DNA of 61,577 nucleotides from an uncultured Bacilli bacterium (GTDB lineage Bacteria > Bacillota_I > Bacilli_A > RF39 > UBA660), in the NCBI GenBank assembly GCA_947581765.1, contig CANPVU010000004.1, positions 1 through 61,577 on the forward strand. The letters run 5' to 3'. Both the position numbers and the translations under genes were made by a program. This document shows, piece after piece, positions 9,441-18,549 of this stretch. Position 1 is the first letter of the stretch. Each line of letters begins with the position of its first letter. Below the pieces are notes generated by a model. The model was given only the letters and a program-made list of their open reading frames with translations, searched no databases and was not told the origin of the DNA.

Positions 9441-9473
9441 CATAAAAAAAAGGAATTAACAATTAATTCCTTT
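9441..9473 (-). terminator. terminator after secDF
   Basis: The stem is 11 bp (AAAGGAATTAA/TTAATTCCTTT) with a 3-base loop and a T-run. It overlaps the last codons of secDF. Confidence 0.9.
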
Positions 9474-11870
9474 AACTTTTAATTCCTCTAATTCATCTTT
9501 AGTATCAACTTCATACCATTTCTTCTTCTCTTCTTTTCCAACATGTTTTTTCTCAAGCAATAACCATATTCTAGTTGCTATAAATATAGATGAATATGTA
9601 CCACATACTAATCCAACTAATAATGCATAGTTAAAGTTTATTATTTCATGAGAACCTAAAATCATAAGACATACAACAGGTATAATTGTAGTAATAGATG
9701 TAACAAAACTTCTTGATACGGTCTCTTTTAAGCTTGTATTTACAAGTTCTTTTAATTCATCATATGTTTTAACTTTATCTTTATATAATTTACGTTTATT
9801 CTCACGAATTCTATCAAATGTAACAATAGTATCATTTATTGAATATCCAATTATAGAAAGAATAGCTGCAATAAATATAGTTGATACTTCTAATCTAAAT
9901 ACGCTAAATACTATCACTATCATTGCCACATCATGTAATAATGTAATTATAGCAGAAATACCATATCTAAATGTAAATCTTAATGTTACATAAATTATAA
10001 TACCTATAGCTGCTAATATTAATGATTTAATAGCATTCTTTATTAATTCTTTTTTTACTGTATTTGATACAGAACCAATACTTGTAGTTGAACCTTTATA
10101 TTTATCTGAGAAATAATTCTCTATCTTTTCTACATCTTCATTATCTAAAGTAGTTTTAATAGTAGCATATACTAATTTATCATTTAAATTATCAATATCT
10201 TCTACTTCATATCCTTTACTTTCTAACTCCTCTTTTATTGTAGAACTTTTAATATTTTCTTTAGTACTAAGTGAAACACTAGAACCTCCTTTAAAATCTA
10301 TACTTAAGTTTAATCCCTTAAATCCAGTCCAAATTCCACCAGCTACTATAATTAATACAGTTAATATTGCAAATTTATTAATATGTTTTATATAATTTAT
10401 TCTCTTTGTTAATGGTTGTTTATCTATATTTTTAAGTCCTATAAATGCATTATAATGTTCCTTAAATTTACCACTATTTACAAACTTATTTAATAAATAA
10501 CGAACTAATAATACCATTACAAGTAATGTAACAACAATACTTATAATTAACATAGTTGCAAATCCTTTAACACTACTTTCACCAAATGCAAATAAGACAA
10601 TAGCTGCTATCATTGTAGTAATATTTGAATCTATAATAGCACCTAGTGAATTTTTATTACCTAGTTTAAATGAATCAATTAAATTATTTTTTGCTCTTAG
10701 TTCATCTTTTATTCTTTCAAAACAAAGTACGGTTGAGTCTACTGCCATACCTATACCTATTACTAGTGCTGCAATAGAAGGTAATGTTAATCTTCCACCT
10801 ACTAAATTAAATACAGCAAACGTAATCATAGTATAAGCAATAATACCTATAGAAGCTATAAATCCACTAAATCTGTATACAATTATCATAAATAATATTA
10901 TAAGTCCAACTGCTATTACACCTGCTATTAAAGTATTATTAAGTGCATCTTTACCAAATGATGCATCTACAGTTTTACTAGATAATTCAACTAATTTAGT
11001 AGGTAAACTACCTGAATTAATTAAATCAGCAAGACTTTGTGCTTCCTCAGAAGTAAAATTACCGGTAAGAGATACATGATCTCCTGTTAACTCACCATTT
11101 ATTGATGCATACGAAATACATCTTGAATCATTAAGTGAACCACAATTTTGTTGTTCTTCACTAAATGAATCTTCTTTTTCATCAAAATCAAGCCATATAA
11201 CCATTACATCTCCTGATTTTCTTATTTTTTCAGTTTCTTTGTGAAAAGTATCTACATCTGCAATTTGTAAATCTAGATAATAATTTCCTACATTCTTATC
11301 ATCATATGCAACTCTTACTCCATTTGGTTTTAATACATCTGAAGTCATTACTAATTCATCTTTACTATTTCTAAAAGTTAAATTAGCCATTGAACTTAAT
11401 GTTTCTTTTGCCTGATTTTTATCCTTAACACCTGCAAGTTGAATTCTTATATTTTTATCTTCAATAGATATTTCTGGTTCACTAACACCTAATATATCAA
11501 TACGTTTTAGTATAGTCTTATATGTATTAGTAACAGACTCTTTACTTACCTCTTTACCATCTATATCCTGTACTTCATATAAAATCTCAAATCCACCCTG
11601 TAAATCTAATCCAAACTTAGTATTTTTAAATATAGGATATAATAAAACACTAGAAACAATTAATACAATTAAAGAAACTACTAATCCAAGTGCAAATGAC
11701 TTATTTTCAGCTTTTCTTTGTTTTTTCTGTCTAATATCTTTTTTAGAAATAACTTTACTTGTAGTTTTTATAGACTTTTTATCATCATCTTTTTTATTTA
11801 CTTCTTTTTTTGAAGTACTTTTAACTTTAACATTATCTTTTTCGTTGTCAATCTTTTTTTTACTACTCAT
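9456..11870 (-). CDS. secDF: SecDF protein-export membrane protein (fused SecD and SecF)
   Basis: This proton-driven partner of SecYEG helps pull exported proteins across the membrane. The 804 residues carry SecD and SecF in one chain, a Bacilli trait. A Lys-rich cytoplasmic extension covers about 1-60. The SecD part begins with FKNTKFGLDLQGGFEILYEV and has the periplasmic P1 region, then a membrane block (IAALVIGIGMAVDSTVLCFERIKDE). The SecF part starts near 505 (LNLSIDFKGGSSVSL) and ends with GYSINDTIVTFDRIREN. The highly charged N-terminus is longer than usual. ComN lies directly upstream, as in B. subtilis. Confidence 0.95.
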   Translation of the reverse strand: MSSKKKIDNEKDNVKVKSTSKKEVNKKDDDKKSIKTTSKVISKKDIRQKKQRKAENKSFALGLVVSLIVLIVSSVLLYPIFKNTKFGLDLQGGFEILYEVQDIDGKEVSKESVTNTYKTILKRIDILGVSEPEISIEDKNIRIQLAGVKDKNQAKETLSSMANLTFRNSKDELVMTSDVLKPNGVRVAYDDKNVGNYYLDLQIADVDTFHKETEKIRKSGDVMVIWLDFDEKEDSFSEEQQNCGSLNDSRCISYASINGELTGDHVSLTGNFTSEEAQSLADLINSGSLPTKLVELSSKTVDASFGKDALNNTLIAGVIAVGLIILFMIIVYRFSGFIASIGIIAYTMITFAVFNLVGGRLTLPSIAALVIGIGMAVDSTVLCFERIKDELRAKNNLIDSFKLGNKNSLGAIIDSNITTMIAAIVLFAFGESSVKGFATMLIISIVVTLLVMVLLVRYLLNKFVNSGKFKEHYNAFIGLKNIDKQPLTKRINYIKHINKFAILTVLIIVAGGIWTGFKGLNLSIDFKGGSSVSLSTKENIKSSTIKEELESKGYEVEDIDNLNDKLVYATIKTTLDNEDVEKIENYFSDKYKGSTTSIGSVSNTVKKELIKNAIKSLILAAIGIIIYVTLRFTFRYGISAIITLLHDVAMIVIVFSVFRLEVSTIFIAAILSIIGYSINDTIVTFDRIRENKRKLYKDKVKTYDELKELVNTSLKETVSRSFVTSITTIIPVVCLMILGSHEIINFNYALLVGLVCGTYSSIFIATRIWLLLEKKHVGKEEKKKWYEVDTKDELEELKVKGINC

Positions 11871-11879
11871 AATACCACC

Positions 11880-12116
11880 CTAACTATTTTTCTTGTAATT
11901 ATTAATCTCTTCATTGTCTAAGCCTAGTACATCCGATACCATCTTATATATATGCATATCATTTTCATCTTTCCATGTAACATCTGTAAGATAATTCCAA
12001 ATATCTACTTTAGTTAAATCAGGATAATCATTTCTCAATAATTGAATTTCTTTTGTTTCTAAAACTGGCAATAATAATTCATATAGTTCACGTCCATTAT
12101 TAAACTTTAAATCCAT
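11880..12116 (-). CDS. comN: ComN-like post-transcriptional regulator
   Basis: This 78-residue soluble protein matches the Post_transc_reg family (B. subtilis ComN/YrzD) in its core: VDIWNYLTDVTWKDENDMHIYKMVSDVLGL, quoted here only to show the IW.YL....W pattern and the LV..VL ending (the segment spans residues 37-66). In B. subtilis ComN acts post-transcriptionally on comE mRNA and localises to division sites. Position supports the call, because secDF is ten bases downstream and the SpoVB-type gene is divergent upstream, as in Bacillus. Its target here is unknown, since no comE operon is in view. Confidence 0.78.
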   Translation of the reverse strand: MDLKFNNGRELYELLLPVLETKEIQLLRNDYPDLTKVDIWNYLTDVTWKDENDMHIYKMVSDVLGLDNEEINNYKKNS

Positions 12117-12183
12117 ATACTATTCCCTCAACTTCTCACATATAATATTATATATCAAATAACTTTATTTTTAAAGGAGAATA

Positions 12184-13494
12184 ATGAAAAAAAGCAAATT
12201 TATTAAATCTAGTATTATACTAATTATTGGTGGTATGTTTACAAAAGTACTTGGTATGTTAGTAAAAATTATATTAACAAGAAAAATAGGAACACAAGGA
12301 ATTGGACTATATTCTCTTATATCTCCTACATTTTTACTATTAATATCAATAAGTGGAATGGGACTTACAACAGCCCTAAATGTATTAATATCATCTAAAA
12401 AATACAACATTAAAAATATTATGATATATGCACTATTTATATCTTTATCACTTGATATATTAATAACAATATTTTTATTCTTTACATCAAAATATATAGC
12501 AGTTAAATTATTAAACAATGAATCATTATACTTACCAATACTATCTATGGGATTTGTACTACCATTTATATCAGTATCTAATATTTTTAGAAGTTATTAT
12601 TTTTCTAAAGAAAGAATGTATCCTCATGTAATAAGTAATATTATAGAAGACGTAGTTAAATTATTATTAATAATATTATTTATAGATCACATAATATCTA
12701 ATACAAGACTAACACTTACATTTATAATAATGACAAATATATTTAGTGAACTATCTTCTATATTTATATTTTTAGCATGCTTTCCAAAATTTAATATTAC
12801 TAAAGACGATTTAAAATTTAATAAAAGAAATATGAAAGCAGTATTTAAAATATCAATACCTACTACTATATCAAGATTAATAGGTTCAATTACATACTTC
12901 TTAGAACCAATAATACTTACATTTACACTTGTTAAAGTTGGATACTCTAATGAATACATAATATCAGAATATGGAATAATTAATGGATATGTACTACCTA
13001 TAATATTACTTCCATCATTTTTAACTAGTGCTATATCACAAGCATTAATACCAAGTATAAGTGAATCATATTATAATAAGAAATACAATGAACTAAACTA
13101 TAAAATTAATCAAGCATTACTTATTTCGTTATTTATAGGAATATTTTTTACTATAGTATTTGTAATTGGTGGTGATACATTTCTTAATATAATGTATAAA
13201 ACTAATGAAGGAAGCTCATATATTAAGCTTTTAGCACCTATATTTATATTTCACTATATAGAAAATCCACTACTTAGTACATTACAAGCAATGAATAAAG
13301 CAAAAATTAATATGAAAATCTCAATAATAAATATGTTTATTAGAACAGTTATATTAGCAATACTATGTAGTTTAAAAATAAGACTATATGGTCTTATAAT
13401 TGCACTATCACTTAATATTATATTTACATGTTTTTATGCATGGTATAAAATTAATAAAATTATACAAAAGGAACAAAAAAGAATTATGCCTTGA
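12184..13494 (+). CDS. SpoVB/MurJ-type polysaccharide flippase (MOP superfamily)
   Basis: This is a 436-residue polytopic membrane protein with about 12-14 segments. The N-terminus (GGMFTKVLGMLVKIILTR, IGTQGIGLYSLISP) and SISGMGLTTALNVLIS are typical of the SpoVB/YtgP branch of the MOP flippases. These move lipid-linked cell-wall precursors across the membrane. AAAGGAGAATA precedes the ATG. It is divergent from comN-secDF with only 67 bases between, and spoVB lies beside comN in B. subtilis too. A role in sporulation cannot be claimed, and general lipid II or wall-polymer flipping is as likely. It ends eight bases from convergent folD without a visible terminator. Confidence 0.85.
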   Translation: MKKSKFIKSSIILIIGGMFTKVLGMLVKIILTRKIGTQGIGLYSLISPTFLLLISISGMGLTTALNVLISSKKYNIKNIMIYALFISLSLDILITIFLFFTSKYIAVKLLNNESLYLPILSMGFVLPFISVSNIFRSYYFSKERMYPHVISNIIEDVVKLLLIILFIDHIISNTRLTLTFIIMTNIFSELSSIFIFLACFPKFNITKDDLKFNKRNMKAVFKISIPTTISRLIGSITYFLEPIILTFTLVKVGYSNEYIISEYGIINGYVLPIILLPSFLTSAISQALIPSISESYYNKKYNELNYKINQALLISLFIGIFFTIVFVIGGDTFLNIMYKTNEGSSYIKLLAPIFIFHYIENPLLSTLQAMNKAKINMKISIINMFIRTVILAILCSLKIRLYGLIIALSLNIIFTCFYAWYKINKIIQKEQKRIMP

Positions 13495-13502
13495 TAATTC
13501 TT

Positions 13503-14342
13503 CTACTTATTCTTCTTTGTATTATAGCATAGTATAATATTTTGAAGTAACATAGCAAGTGCTACTGTATTAACACCATTTTCTACTGTTGTAATATATG
13601 AAGCTTTCTTAGATACTTTATCAAAATCTACATCACCTACTACTGAATCATTAAATCCACTAATTCCAACATCAATTACTACAGCACCATCTTTTACCAT
13701 ATCTTCTTTTATTATACATGGAATTCCAGTTGCAGATATTAATATATCTGCATTTTTAGTATACTCAGCTAAAGACTTAGTCTTACTATGACATATAGTA
13801 ACAGTAGCATCACGACTAAGTAACATATTAGCTATTGGTCTACCCGTTGCTTTTCCTCTACCTACAACTACTACATTTTTTCCTGCAACTTGTATATTAT
13901 TTTGTGATAATATATAATCAACAGCTAAAGCAGTACATGGTATTAAAGCCTTTTTACCATTTATAAATCTTCCAACATTTATATCTGTCATACCCTCTAC
14001 ATCTTTACCATTACTTATAGTATTTATAATTCTTTTTTCATTATACTGTACAGGTAAAGGTAGCTCTATTATAATTCCATTAACATACTCATCATTATTT
14101 AATTCTTTTATTTTATTAATAATAGTTAACTCAGGTGTTCCATCTTCAAATTTATATGATCTAAAATATATTCCTACCGAGCTACATACTTTTTCTTTTT
14201 TAGAACTAAAATATTGTCCTGATATACTATCTCCTACCTGTATAACAGCAACACTTGGTCTTATCATACAATTTTTTATATCAGCTTTAATTGTATCTTG
14301 AATTGTACTGCATAATTCCGTTCCATCTATAACTACGCTCAT
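13503..14342 (-). CDS. folD: FolD-like methylenetetrahydrofolate dehydrogenase/cyclohydrolase, divergent
   Basis: Bifunctional FolD interconverts 5,10-methylene- and 10-formyl-tetrahydrofolate. I use ATG 14342 (MSVVIDGTEL) because GGGGTGAG precedes it; the ORF-track start 16 codons upstream lacks this. The protein is 279 residues. The N-terminal catalytic domain has YFSSKKEKVCSSVGI, with the YxxxK-type lysine, and GIIIELPLPVQ. The NADP domain has VVVVGRGKATGRPIANML and VVIDVGISG. Several normally invariant spots differ: ELPLP for QLPLP, GRGKATGRP for GRSxxVGxP, and ENGVNTVALAML where PGGVGPMT is expected. The fold is clear, but activity or specificity may have drifted. Confidence 0.82.
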   Translation of the reverse strand: MSVVIDGTELCSTIQDTIKADIKNCMIRPSVAVIQVGDSISGQYFSSKKEKVCSSVGIYFRSYKFEDGTPELTIINKIKELNNDEYVNGIIIELPLPVQYNEKRIINTISNGKDVEGMTDINVGRFINGKKALIPCTALAVDYILSQNNIQVAGKNVVVVGRGKATGRPIANMLLSRDATVTICHSKTKSLAEYTKNADILISATGIPCIIKEDMVKDGAVVIDVGISGFNDSVVGDVDFDKVSKKASYITTVENGVNTVALAMLLQNIILCYNTKKNK

Positions 14343-14481
14343 TATCTCACCCCATAACTTTTTTAATAGAGAACTTATTATCCCTATCATTACCCTAATT
14401 ATAACAAATTTATGAGCATTTCAAACAAAAAATTAATTTTTTAGAAAATTTTACATATTTTTGTGTAAACAAAAATTTATG

Positions 14482-15228
14482 CTACTGCATAAATTCTTCA
14501 TACTTTGGTAAGACTTCTTCTGGCGTTCCAATCATCTTTACTTCTCCATCATTTAACCATAAAACTTCATTACATAGCTCTGCAATTGTACCTAAACTAT
14601 GTGATACTATTATTACAGTTCTATGCTCATCCGATATTAATTCTTTCATTTTATTATAACTTTTTTCTTTGAAAGTTTTATCTCCTACTGATAATACTTC
14701 ATCTATTAACATTATATCTGTTTCAAGTATAGCAGTAATTGCAAATGCTAATTTAGAATACATACCTGATGAATAAGTCTTAACTGGCTTATTAATAAAA
14801 TCACCTATATCTGCAAAATCAATTATTTCTTTTTCTTTCTTATTTATTTCTGCTTCTGAAAATCCTAACAACATACCTGATAAATAAATATTTTCTTTAC
14901 CAGTTAACTTTTTATTAAATCCTACTCCTATAGAAAGTAATGATATTGAATTACCATGTAAATCAATACTACCCTTATCCGGTGAAAATATACCTGCAAT
15001 AGCACGTAACATAGTAGATTTACCAGAACCATTCTTTCCTATAATTCCTAATATTTTTCCTTCTTCTACCTCAAAACTAACACCTTTTAAAGCTTGGAAT
15101 AACTCTACCTTATTTTTTAATTTACCCCAAGATGCCCTAATAGAAGTCTTCTTAAGACCTCTATAAGTAATATGTAAATTTTTAACAGTTATAGCTATTT
15201 GCTTATTATTTTTTTGTTTATTTTTCAT
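14482..15228 (-). CDS. tagH: TagH-like ABC exporter ATPase for a wall polysaccharide
   Basis: This ATP-binding subunit exports undecaprenyl-linked polysaccharide or teichoic acid. The 248 residues have Walker A GKNGSGKSTMLRAIAG (near 67), the polysaccharide-exporter segment LSIGVGFNKKLTGKENIYLSG, signature YSSGMYSKLAFAI, Walker B DIMLIDEVLSVGD and the H-loop VSHS. The extended N-terminal strand (VKNLHITYRGLKKTSI) is typical of TagH/Wzt ATPases. It lacks the long C-terminal domain of full TagH. Three bases separate it from the permease stop, with AAGGTGAT as ribosome site. It forms one exporter with the gene at 15231. Confidence 0.92.
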   Translation of the reverse strand: MKNKQKNNKQIAITVKNLHITYRGLKKTSIRASWGKLKNKVELFQALKGVSFEVEEGKILGIIGKNGSGKSTMLRAIAGIFSPDKGSIDLHGNSISLLSIGVGFNKKLTGKENIYLSGMLLGFSEAEINKKEKEIIDFADIGDFINKPVKTYSSGMYSKLAFAITAILETDIMLIDEVLSVGDKTFKEKSYNKMKELISDEHRTVIIVSHSLGTIAELCNEVLWLNDGEVKMIGTPEEVLPKYEEFMQ

Positions 15229-15230
15229 AC

Positions 15231-16013
15231 TTAAATCACCTTCGCATAACTATTTTCATTTTTATGTATAACATGTACTCCAATAGCACACAACAAAGCT
15301 CCAACAAAAAGCCATACAATTAACATCACAAAACTTGGAAATTTATTATATATTAGTACTTTTCTTAGTTCATTCATTATAAATGCTATAGGATTACAAA
15401 ATAGTAATATATGTGATAAAGTACCTTTTAATTTAGTTGTAATATTATAAAATACTCCTGATAAATAAAATACCATTCTAAGTCCTATATTAGTTAAATT
15501 AGATAAATCATTAAACGTTACACCAAAATGCATTAGTATTAAACCTAATCCAAAAGAAAAAACGTATAAAACAATTAATATAGGTATAAAAAATATTATA
15601 TGCCAAGTTATTGGTACATGCTGATATAACATTAATGCAAAAGTAATAATTAATGATATCGACATTTTAAATAAATATGTAAAAGATTTTGATAACAATA
15701 ATATATATTTTGGAATATATACCTTAGTAACTAAATCTCTATTATTAGTTATTAAATTTACACTACCTGTAATCATTCTATTAAAAAATTCCCAACAAGT
15801 TAATCCTACAAATACAAATGATGCAAAAAATGGTTCTTTATTTTTAAATACTACACCAAATACAAAAGTATATATTAACATAAAACAAATAGGTTCTATA
15901 ATCCACCATAACCAATTCAAATAAGAATCTGCAACTTCACTTTTAAGTTCAGCCTTAGCAGAGTATACAGCATATTTATAATACTTTCTTAAGTTTAAAA
16001 TAAATCTATTCAT
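15231..16013 (-). CDS. tagG: TagG-like ABC-2 permease for wall polysaccharide export
   Basis: This permease is the partner of the preceding ATPase. I set the start at 16013 (MNRFILNLRKYYKYAVYSAK) because GGAGGC lies seven bases before it; the ORF-track start 23 codons upstream reaches into the upstream gene. The 260 residues have the ABC-2 layout: a cytoplasmic amphipathic N-terminus with AELKSEVADSYLNWLWWIIEP, six membrane helices, and FCNPIAFIMNELRK near the end, typical of the O-antigen/teichoic-acid export permeases. It is 10 bases downstream of the OapA-like gene and probably shares its promoter. Confidence 0.92.
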   Translation of the reverse strand: MNRFILNLRKYYKYAVYSAKAELKSEVADSYLNWLWWIIEPICFMLIYTFVFGVVFKNKEPFFASFVFVGLTCWEFFNRMITGSVNLITNNRDLVTKVYIPKYILLLSKSFTYLFKMSISLIITFALMLYQHVPITWHIIFFIPILIVLYVFSFGLGLILMHFGVTFNDLSNLTNIGLRMVFYLSGVFYNITTKLKGTLSHILLFCNPIAFIMNELRKVLIYNKFPSFVMLIVWLFVGALLCAIGVHVIHKNENSYAKVI

Positions 16014-16023
16014 AAAGCCTCCA

Positions 16024-16569
16024 TTAATCTTTACTAAAAATACTAAGTACTCTTGCAAAATTATATAGTATTTTATTTCCATTACTAATTGCTATAGGTT
16101 TTTCAAATGCTTTTCCACCTATAGTAAGAGCTGCTATAAATCCAGTTGTAAGTAAACTACTTATTAAAGCAGATATATTAAATGTCTGAGTTAATCTAGT
16201 TGCAACAGCAACACCTGCTGCTCCAGATATTATACCACATATATCACCTATTACATCACAACAAAATGATGATACTTTAGCAGAATTTTTCTTTAATTCA
16301 ACTGCCTTTTTAGCACCTTTAATCTTTTTAGAGCTCATGGAATGAAGTGGTGCTTCATCAGCACTAGTAACTGCAATACCTATAGTATCAAATAAAATAC
16401 CTATAAAAATAAATAATAAAATAACTATAGTTCCTACAAATATTCCAACATCTTTCATAGCTATCTCAGATATAAAAGATAATCCGATAGATATTAATGC
16501 AGCCATAAACATTAAATACAGGCTCCATCTTAAATTACTATCCTTCTTCTTTTCTTTTCTCTTTGACAT
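16024..16569 (-). CDS. oapA: OapA-like OLE-RNA-associated membrane protein
   Basis: The 181 residues (from ATG 16569) have four membrane segments, at about 16-36, 42-70, 105-125 and 130-160. A conserved-looking stretch runs through GILFDTIGIAVTSADEAPLH, SMSSKKIKGAKKAVEL and CDVIGDICGIISGAAG. This resembles DUF21/CorB-like proteins and fits OapA, the membrane protein that binds OLE RNA and is encoded beside it. The gene lies directly downstream of the structured RNA at 16710-17351. The ORF-track start (GTG 16584) touches the GGAG and leaves no spacer, so ATG 16569 with GGAGTGA is better. It has its own consensus promoter. Confidence 0.8.
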   Translation of the reverse strand: MSKRKEKKKDSNLRWSLYLMFMAALISIGLSFISEIAMKDVGIFVGTIVILLFIFIGILFDTIGIAVTSADEAPLHSMSSKKIKGAKKAVELKKNSAKVSSFCCDVIGDICGIISGAAGVAVATRLTQTFNISALISSLLTTGFIAALTIGGKAFEKPIAISNGNKILYNFARVLSIFSKD

Positions 16570-16598
16570 ACTTTGCTTAATCACTCCATAACAACATA

Positions 16599-16627
16599 AT
16601 TTTATCTTATTTATATAACTTTGTCAA
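16599..16627 (-). promoter_or_regulatory. sigma-A promoter of the OapA-like gene
   Basis: TTGACA, 17 bases, TAAAAT on the minus strand, just upstream of the ribosome site. It separates this gene from the OLE-type RNA transcript. Confidence 0.85.
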
Positions 16628-16709
16628 TCAACTAAGTTTTTATCATTCTAATATAATGATATTGTTTTTATTTAATATCCATTTTTACTTTTAATATATA
16701 ATTGGCAAT

Positions 16710-16741
16710 AAAAAAACTATTAACAAATTACTTGTCAACAG
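16710..16741 (-). terminator. terminator of the OLE-type RNA
   Basis: An 11-bp stem (CTGTTGACAAG/TTTGTTAATAG, with three G-U pairs) and 3-base loop are followed by seven T on the minus strand. Confidence 0.85.
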
Positions 16742-17351
16742 TCCGTTCTCTAAACATAGAGATTAATATTATGGCATATAATATAGTTAATTTTACGTCA
16801 TAGGTCAAGCAGATTTTCTCTAGTTTCCACAATTCGTTACCAAATTGCGGTTCCCCTTTAAGGAAACCAATACAACATCACTGTTTGTATGGCTTGATTA
16901 CCACTTAGTACGCACTTTAATCCCATATTAAATAACATTCTAGGAGATTTCCTCACCAGTTCATCTATTACTAGTACTCTTTTGCAATAATTGTTTCAAA
17001 TCAATAAACCATTAATAAACTTAGCTACTGTATTATTAATACTCAATTATCCCCAATAATCACTCAAGACAAGCTACACTACCCGCAACTTTCATCACAT
17101 GGTAGGTTTAATCCTAAATCGTATCTGGTCCATCAGTATGGAACGTATAGGCCAAACACAAAAATAGGTCTCCATGAATGCTGGGTCATTTGCACATGCC
17201 ATTGTGGATGCCCAACACTCTACCTTCCAGCATTCACCCTAAACTGGGCGTAAAAAGCAAACACCAGAAGTTTCACAGTTATGCTCTTATGCGGTATTTT
17301 AACCCCGCCCTCATAATAGATGGCTCTGACTAGAATAATGCGCCATCAATA
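16710..17351 (-). ncRNA. ole: OLE-type large structured RNA
   Basis: This 640-base stretch has no open frame and is much less AT-rich than its surroundings. A perfect promoter and a terminator bound it on the minus strand, giving a transcript of about 640 nt. Motifs such as GAGGGCGGGGTTAAAATACC near the 5' end, AACTTCTGGTGTTTGC and many short inverted repeats suggest dense folding. Size, position directly upstream of a DUF21-like OapA-type gene, and occurrence in a Bacillota fit OLE (ornate large extremophilic) RNA. That RNA forms a membrane ribonucleoprotein linked to stress, Mg2+ and alcohol tolerance. I recognised it by context and features, not by alignment. Confidence 0.85.
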
Positions 17352-17357
17352 TTCAGT

Positions 17358-17386
17358 ATTTTATCAAATTTAACAATTAATGTCAA
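17358..17386 (-). promoter_or_regulatory. consensus sigma-A promoter of the OLE-type RNA
   Basis: TTGACA at 17386-17381, a 17-base spacer and TAAAAT at 17363-17358 on the minus strand. The expected start is near 17351. Confidence 0.9.
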
Positions 17387-17420
17387 ATTTACACATACCT
17401 ATAAAAGTATATTATTTTTA

Positions 17421-18548
17421 TTAATTATTAGAACTATTTAGAGTCAAAACTTTTTTTTTACACAAAAGAGCTTCTTCCCTAGTTTTCATTGCCATTTCAT
17501 CAAAGTTTTCCAAGTAATCTAGTGTTCTTGCAAATCCATTAAATATATCATATCTTGGACTCCATAATAATTCATTTCTTACTTTTTCTGTAGATAATAT
17601 TCCAAGAGTAAATGCTGCTGTACCTTGATTTACATTACCTTGTGGTATATCAAATACTAATTTTAAATTTCTTTCTGGATAAATACTTACTAAAGTTTCT
17701 GCTAATTGTCTAACACTTGTTTTATCCTTTTCATTAGCAACATTATATACTATATCTTTTCCATTTAATATAATGTTAAACATAGCACTTATAGCATCAC
17801 TAATATAAGTATATGTTCTAATAGATGCCCCTTCACTATGAAGTACTATATCTTCATTACTTACTACATTTCTTAAAAAATCTGCCTGTACTCTTCCATC
17901 ATCAATAGTCATTCCAGGTCCATAAGTATGTGCTAAACGAATTATCTTACTATTTAATCCATACTCAGTATGTGCTGATGAACACATATTCTCAGCAGCC
18001 TTCTTCCCTTCTGCATATCCATTTCTAGGTACTAATGGATCTACTTGTCCTAATAGTCCATCTTCAGTAAAAAATTCTTGTCCTTCCATAGGTTGTCCAT
18101 ATATTTCTCTTGAAGAAATATACGCATATGCTTTTACATTTTTTAAAAGTGCAAGCTTTATCGTATTAGCAGTACCTAGCGTATTAGCAAAGTTAGTTTC
18201 TAATGGCTTTTCTTTCATAATCTTTGGTGATGCTGGTGATGCTGCATGAACTATATAATCTATATCAAAATCTAAATTTATAGGATTACTTACATCTTGT
18301 ATAACAGGACGAACATAACTTTTAGATAATACTTCTTTATTTAGTTTATTAATATTTCTAACAAGTGGTACTATTGTAATATTTCTTCCATAGTCTTCAT
18401 TTAATTTCATTAACGTATATACAAAATAACTTCCTACCATTCCACTTGCACCTGTTATCATAAAAGTACAATTATCTAATTGTTGTAATTTATTATTATC
18501 TTCAATTATTTGTGTTACATCTTCATCAATTATTCTATTTAATATCAT
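17421..18548 (-). CDS. NAD-dependent epimerase/dehydratase (extended SDR)
   Basis: The 375 residues form an extended short-chain dehydrogenase acting on a nucleotide sugar or polyol. The Rossmann motif TGASGMVGSYF is near residue 33. The catalytic set is SSRE (near 150) and YAEGK (near 185), equivalent to S and YxxxK. IRLAHTYGPG and the VQADFLRN segment follow, as in UDP-glucuronate decarboxylase-like enzymes. The start has AGGAGAGG upstream and abuts the cytidylyltransferase stop. With that gene and the TagB-like transferase it probably builds a CDP- or UDP-linked wall-polymer unit. It is not a TarJ-type alcohol dehydrogenase. The exact substrate is unknown. Confidence 0.85.
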   Translation of the reverse strand: MILNRIIDEDVTQIIEDNNKLQQLDNCTFMITGASGMVGSYFVYTLMKLNEDYGRNITIVPLVRNINKLNKEVLSKSYVRPVIQDVSNPINLDFDIDYIVHAASPASPKIMKEKPLETNFANTLGTANTIKLALLKNVKAYAYISSREIYGQPMEGQEFFTEDGLLGQVDPLVPRNGYAEGKKAAENMCSSAHTEYGLNSKIIRLAHTYGPGMTIDDGRVQADFLRNVVSNEDIVLHSEGASIRTYTYISDAISAMFNIILNGKDIVYNVANEKDKTSVRQLAETLVSIYPERNLKLVFDIPQGNVNQGTAAFTLGILSTEKVRNELLWSPRYDIFNGFARTLDYLENFDEMAMKTREEALLCKKKVLTLNSSNN

Positions 18549-18549
18549 A

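Noticed and set aside
12687-12959. Minus-strand 90-residue ORF
   Set aside because: It lies within the flippase gene in another frame, has no ribosome site and no recognisable features.
16585-17420. Decayed gene or group II intron
   Set aside because: No frame, no reverse-transcriptase remnant, and precise promoter and terminator boundaries fit a stable RNA better.
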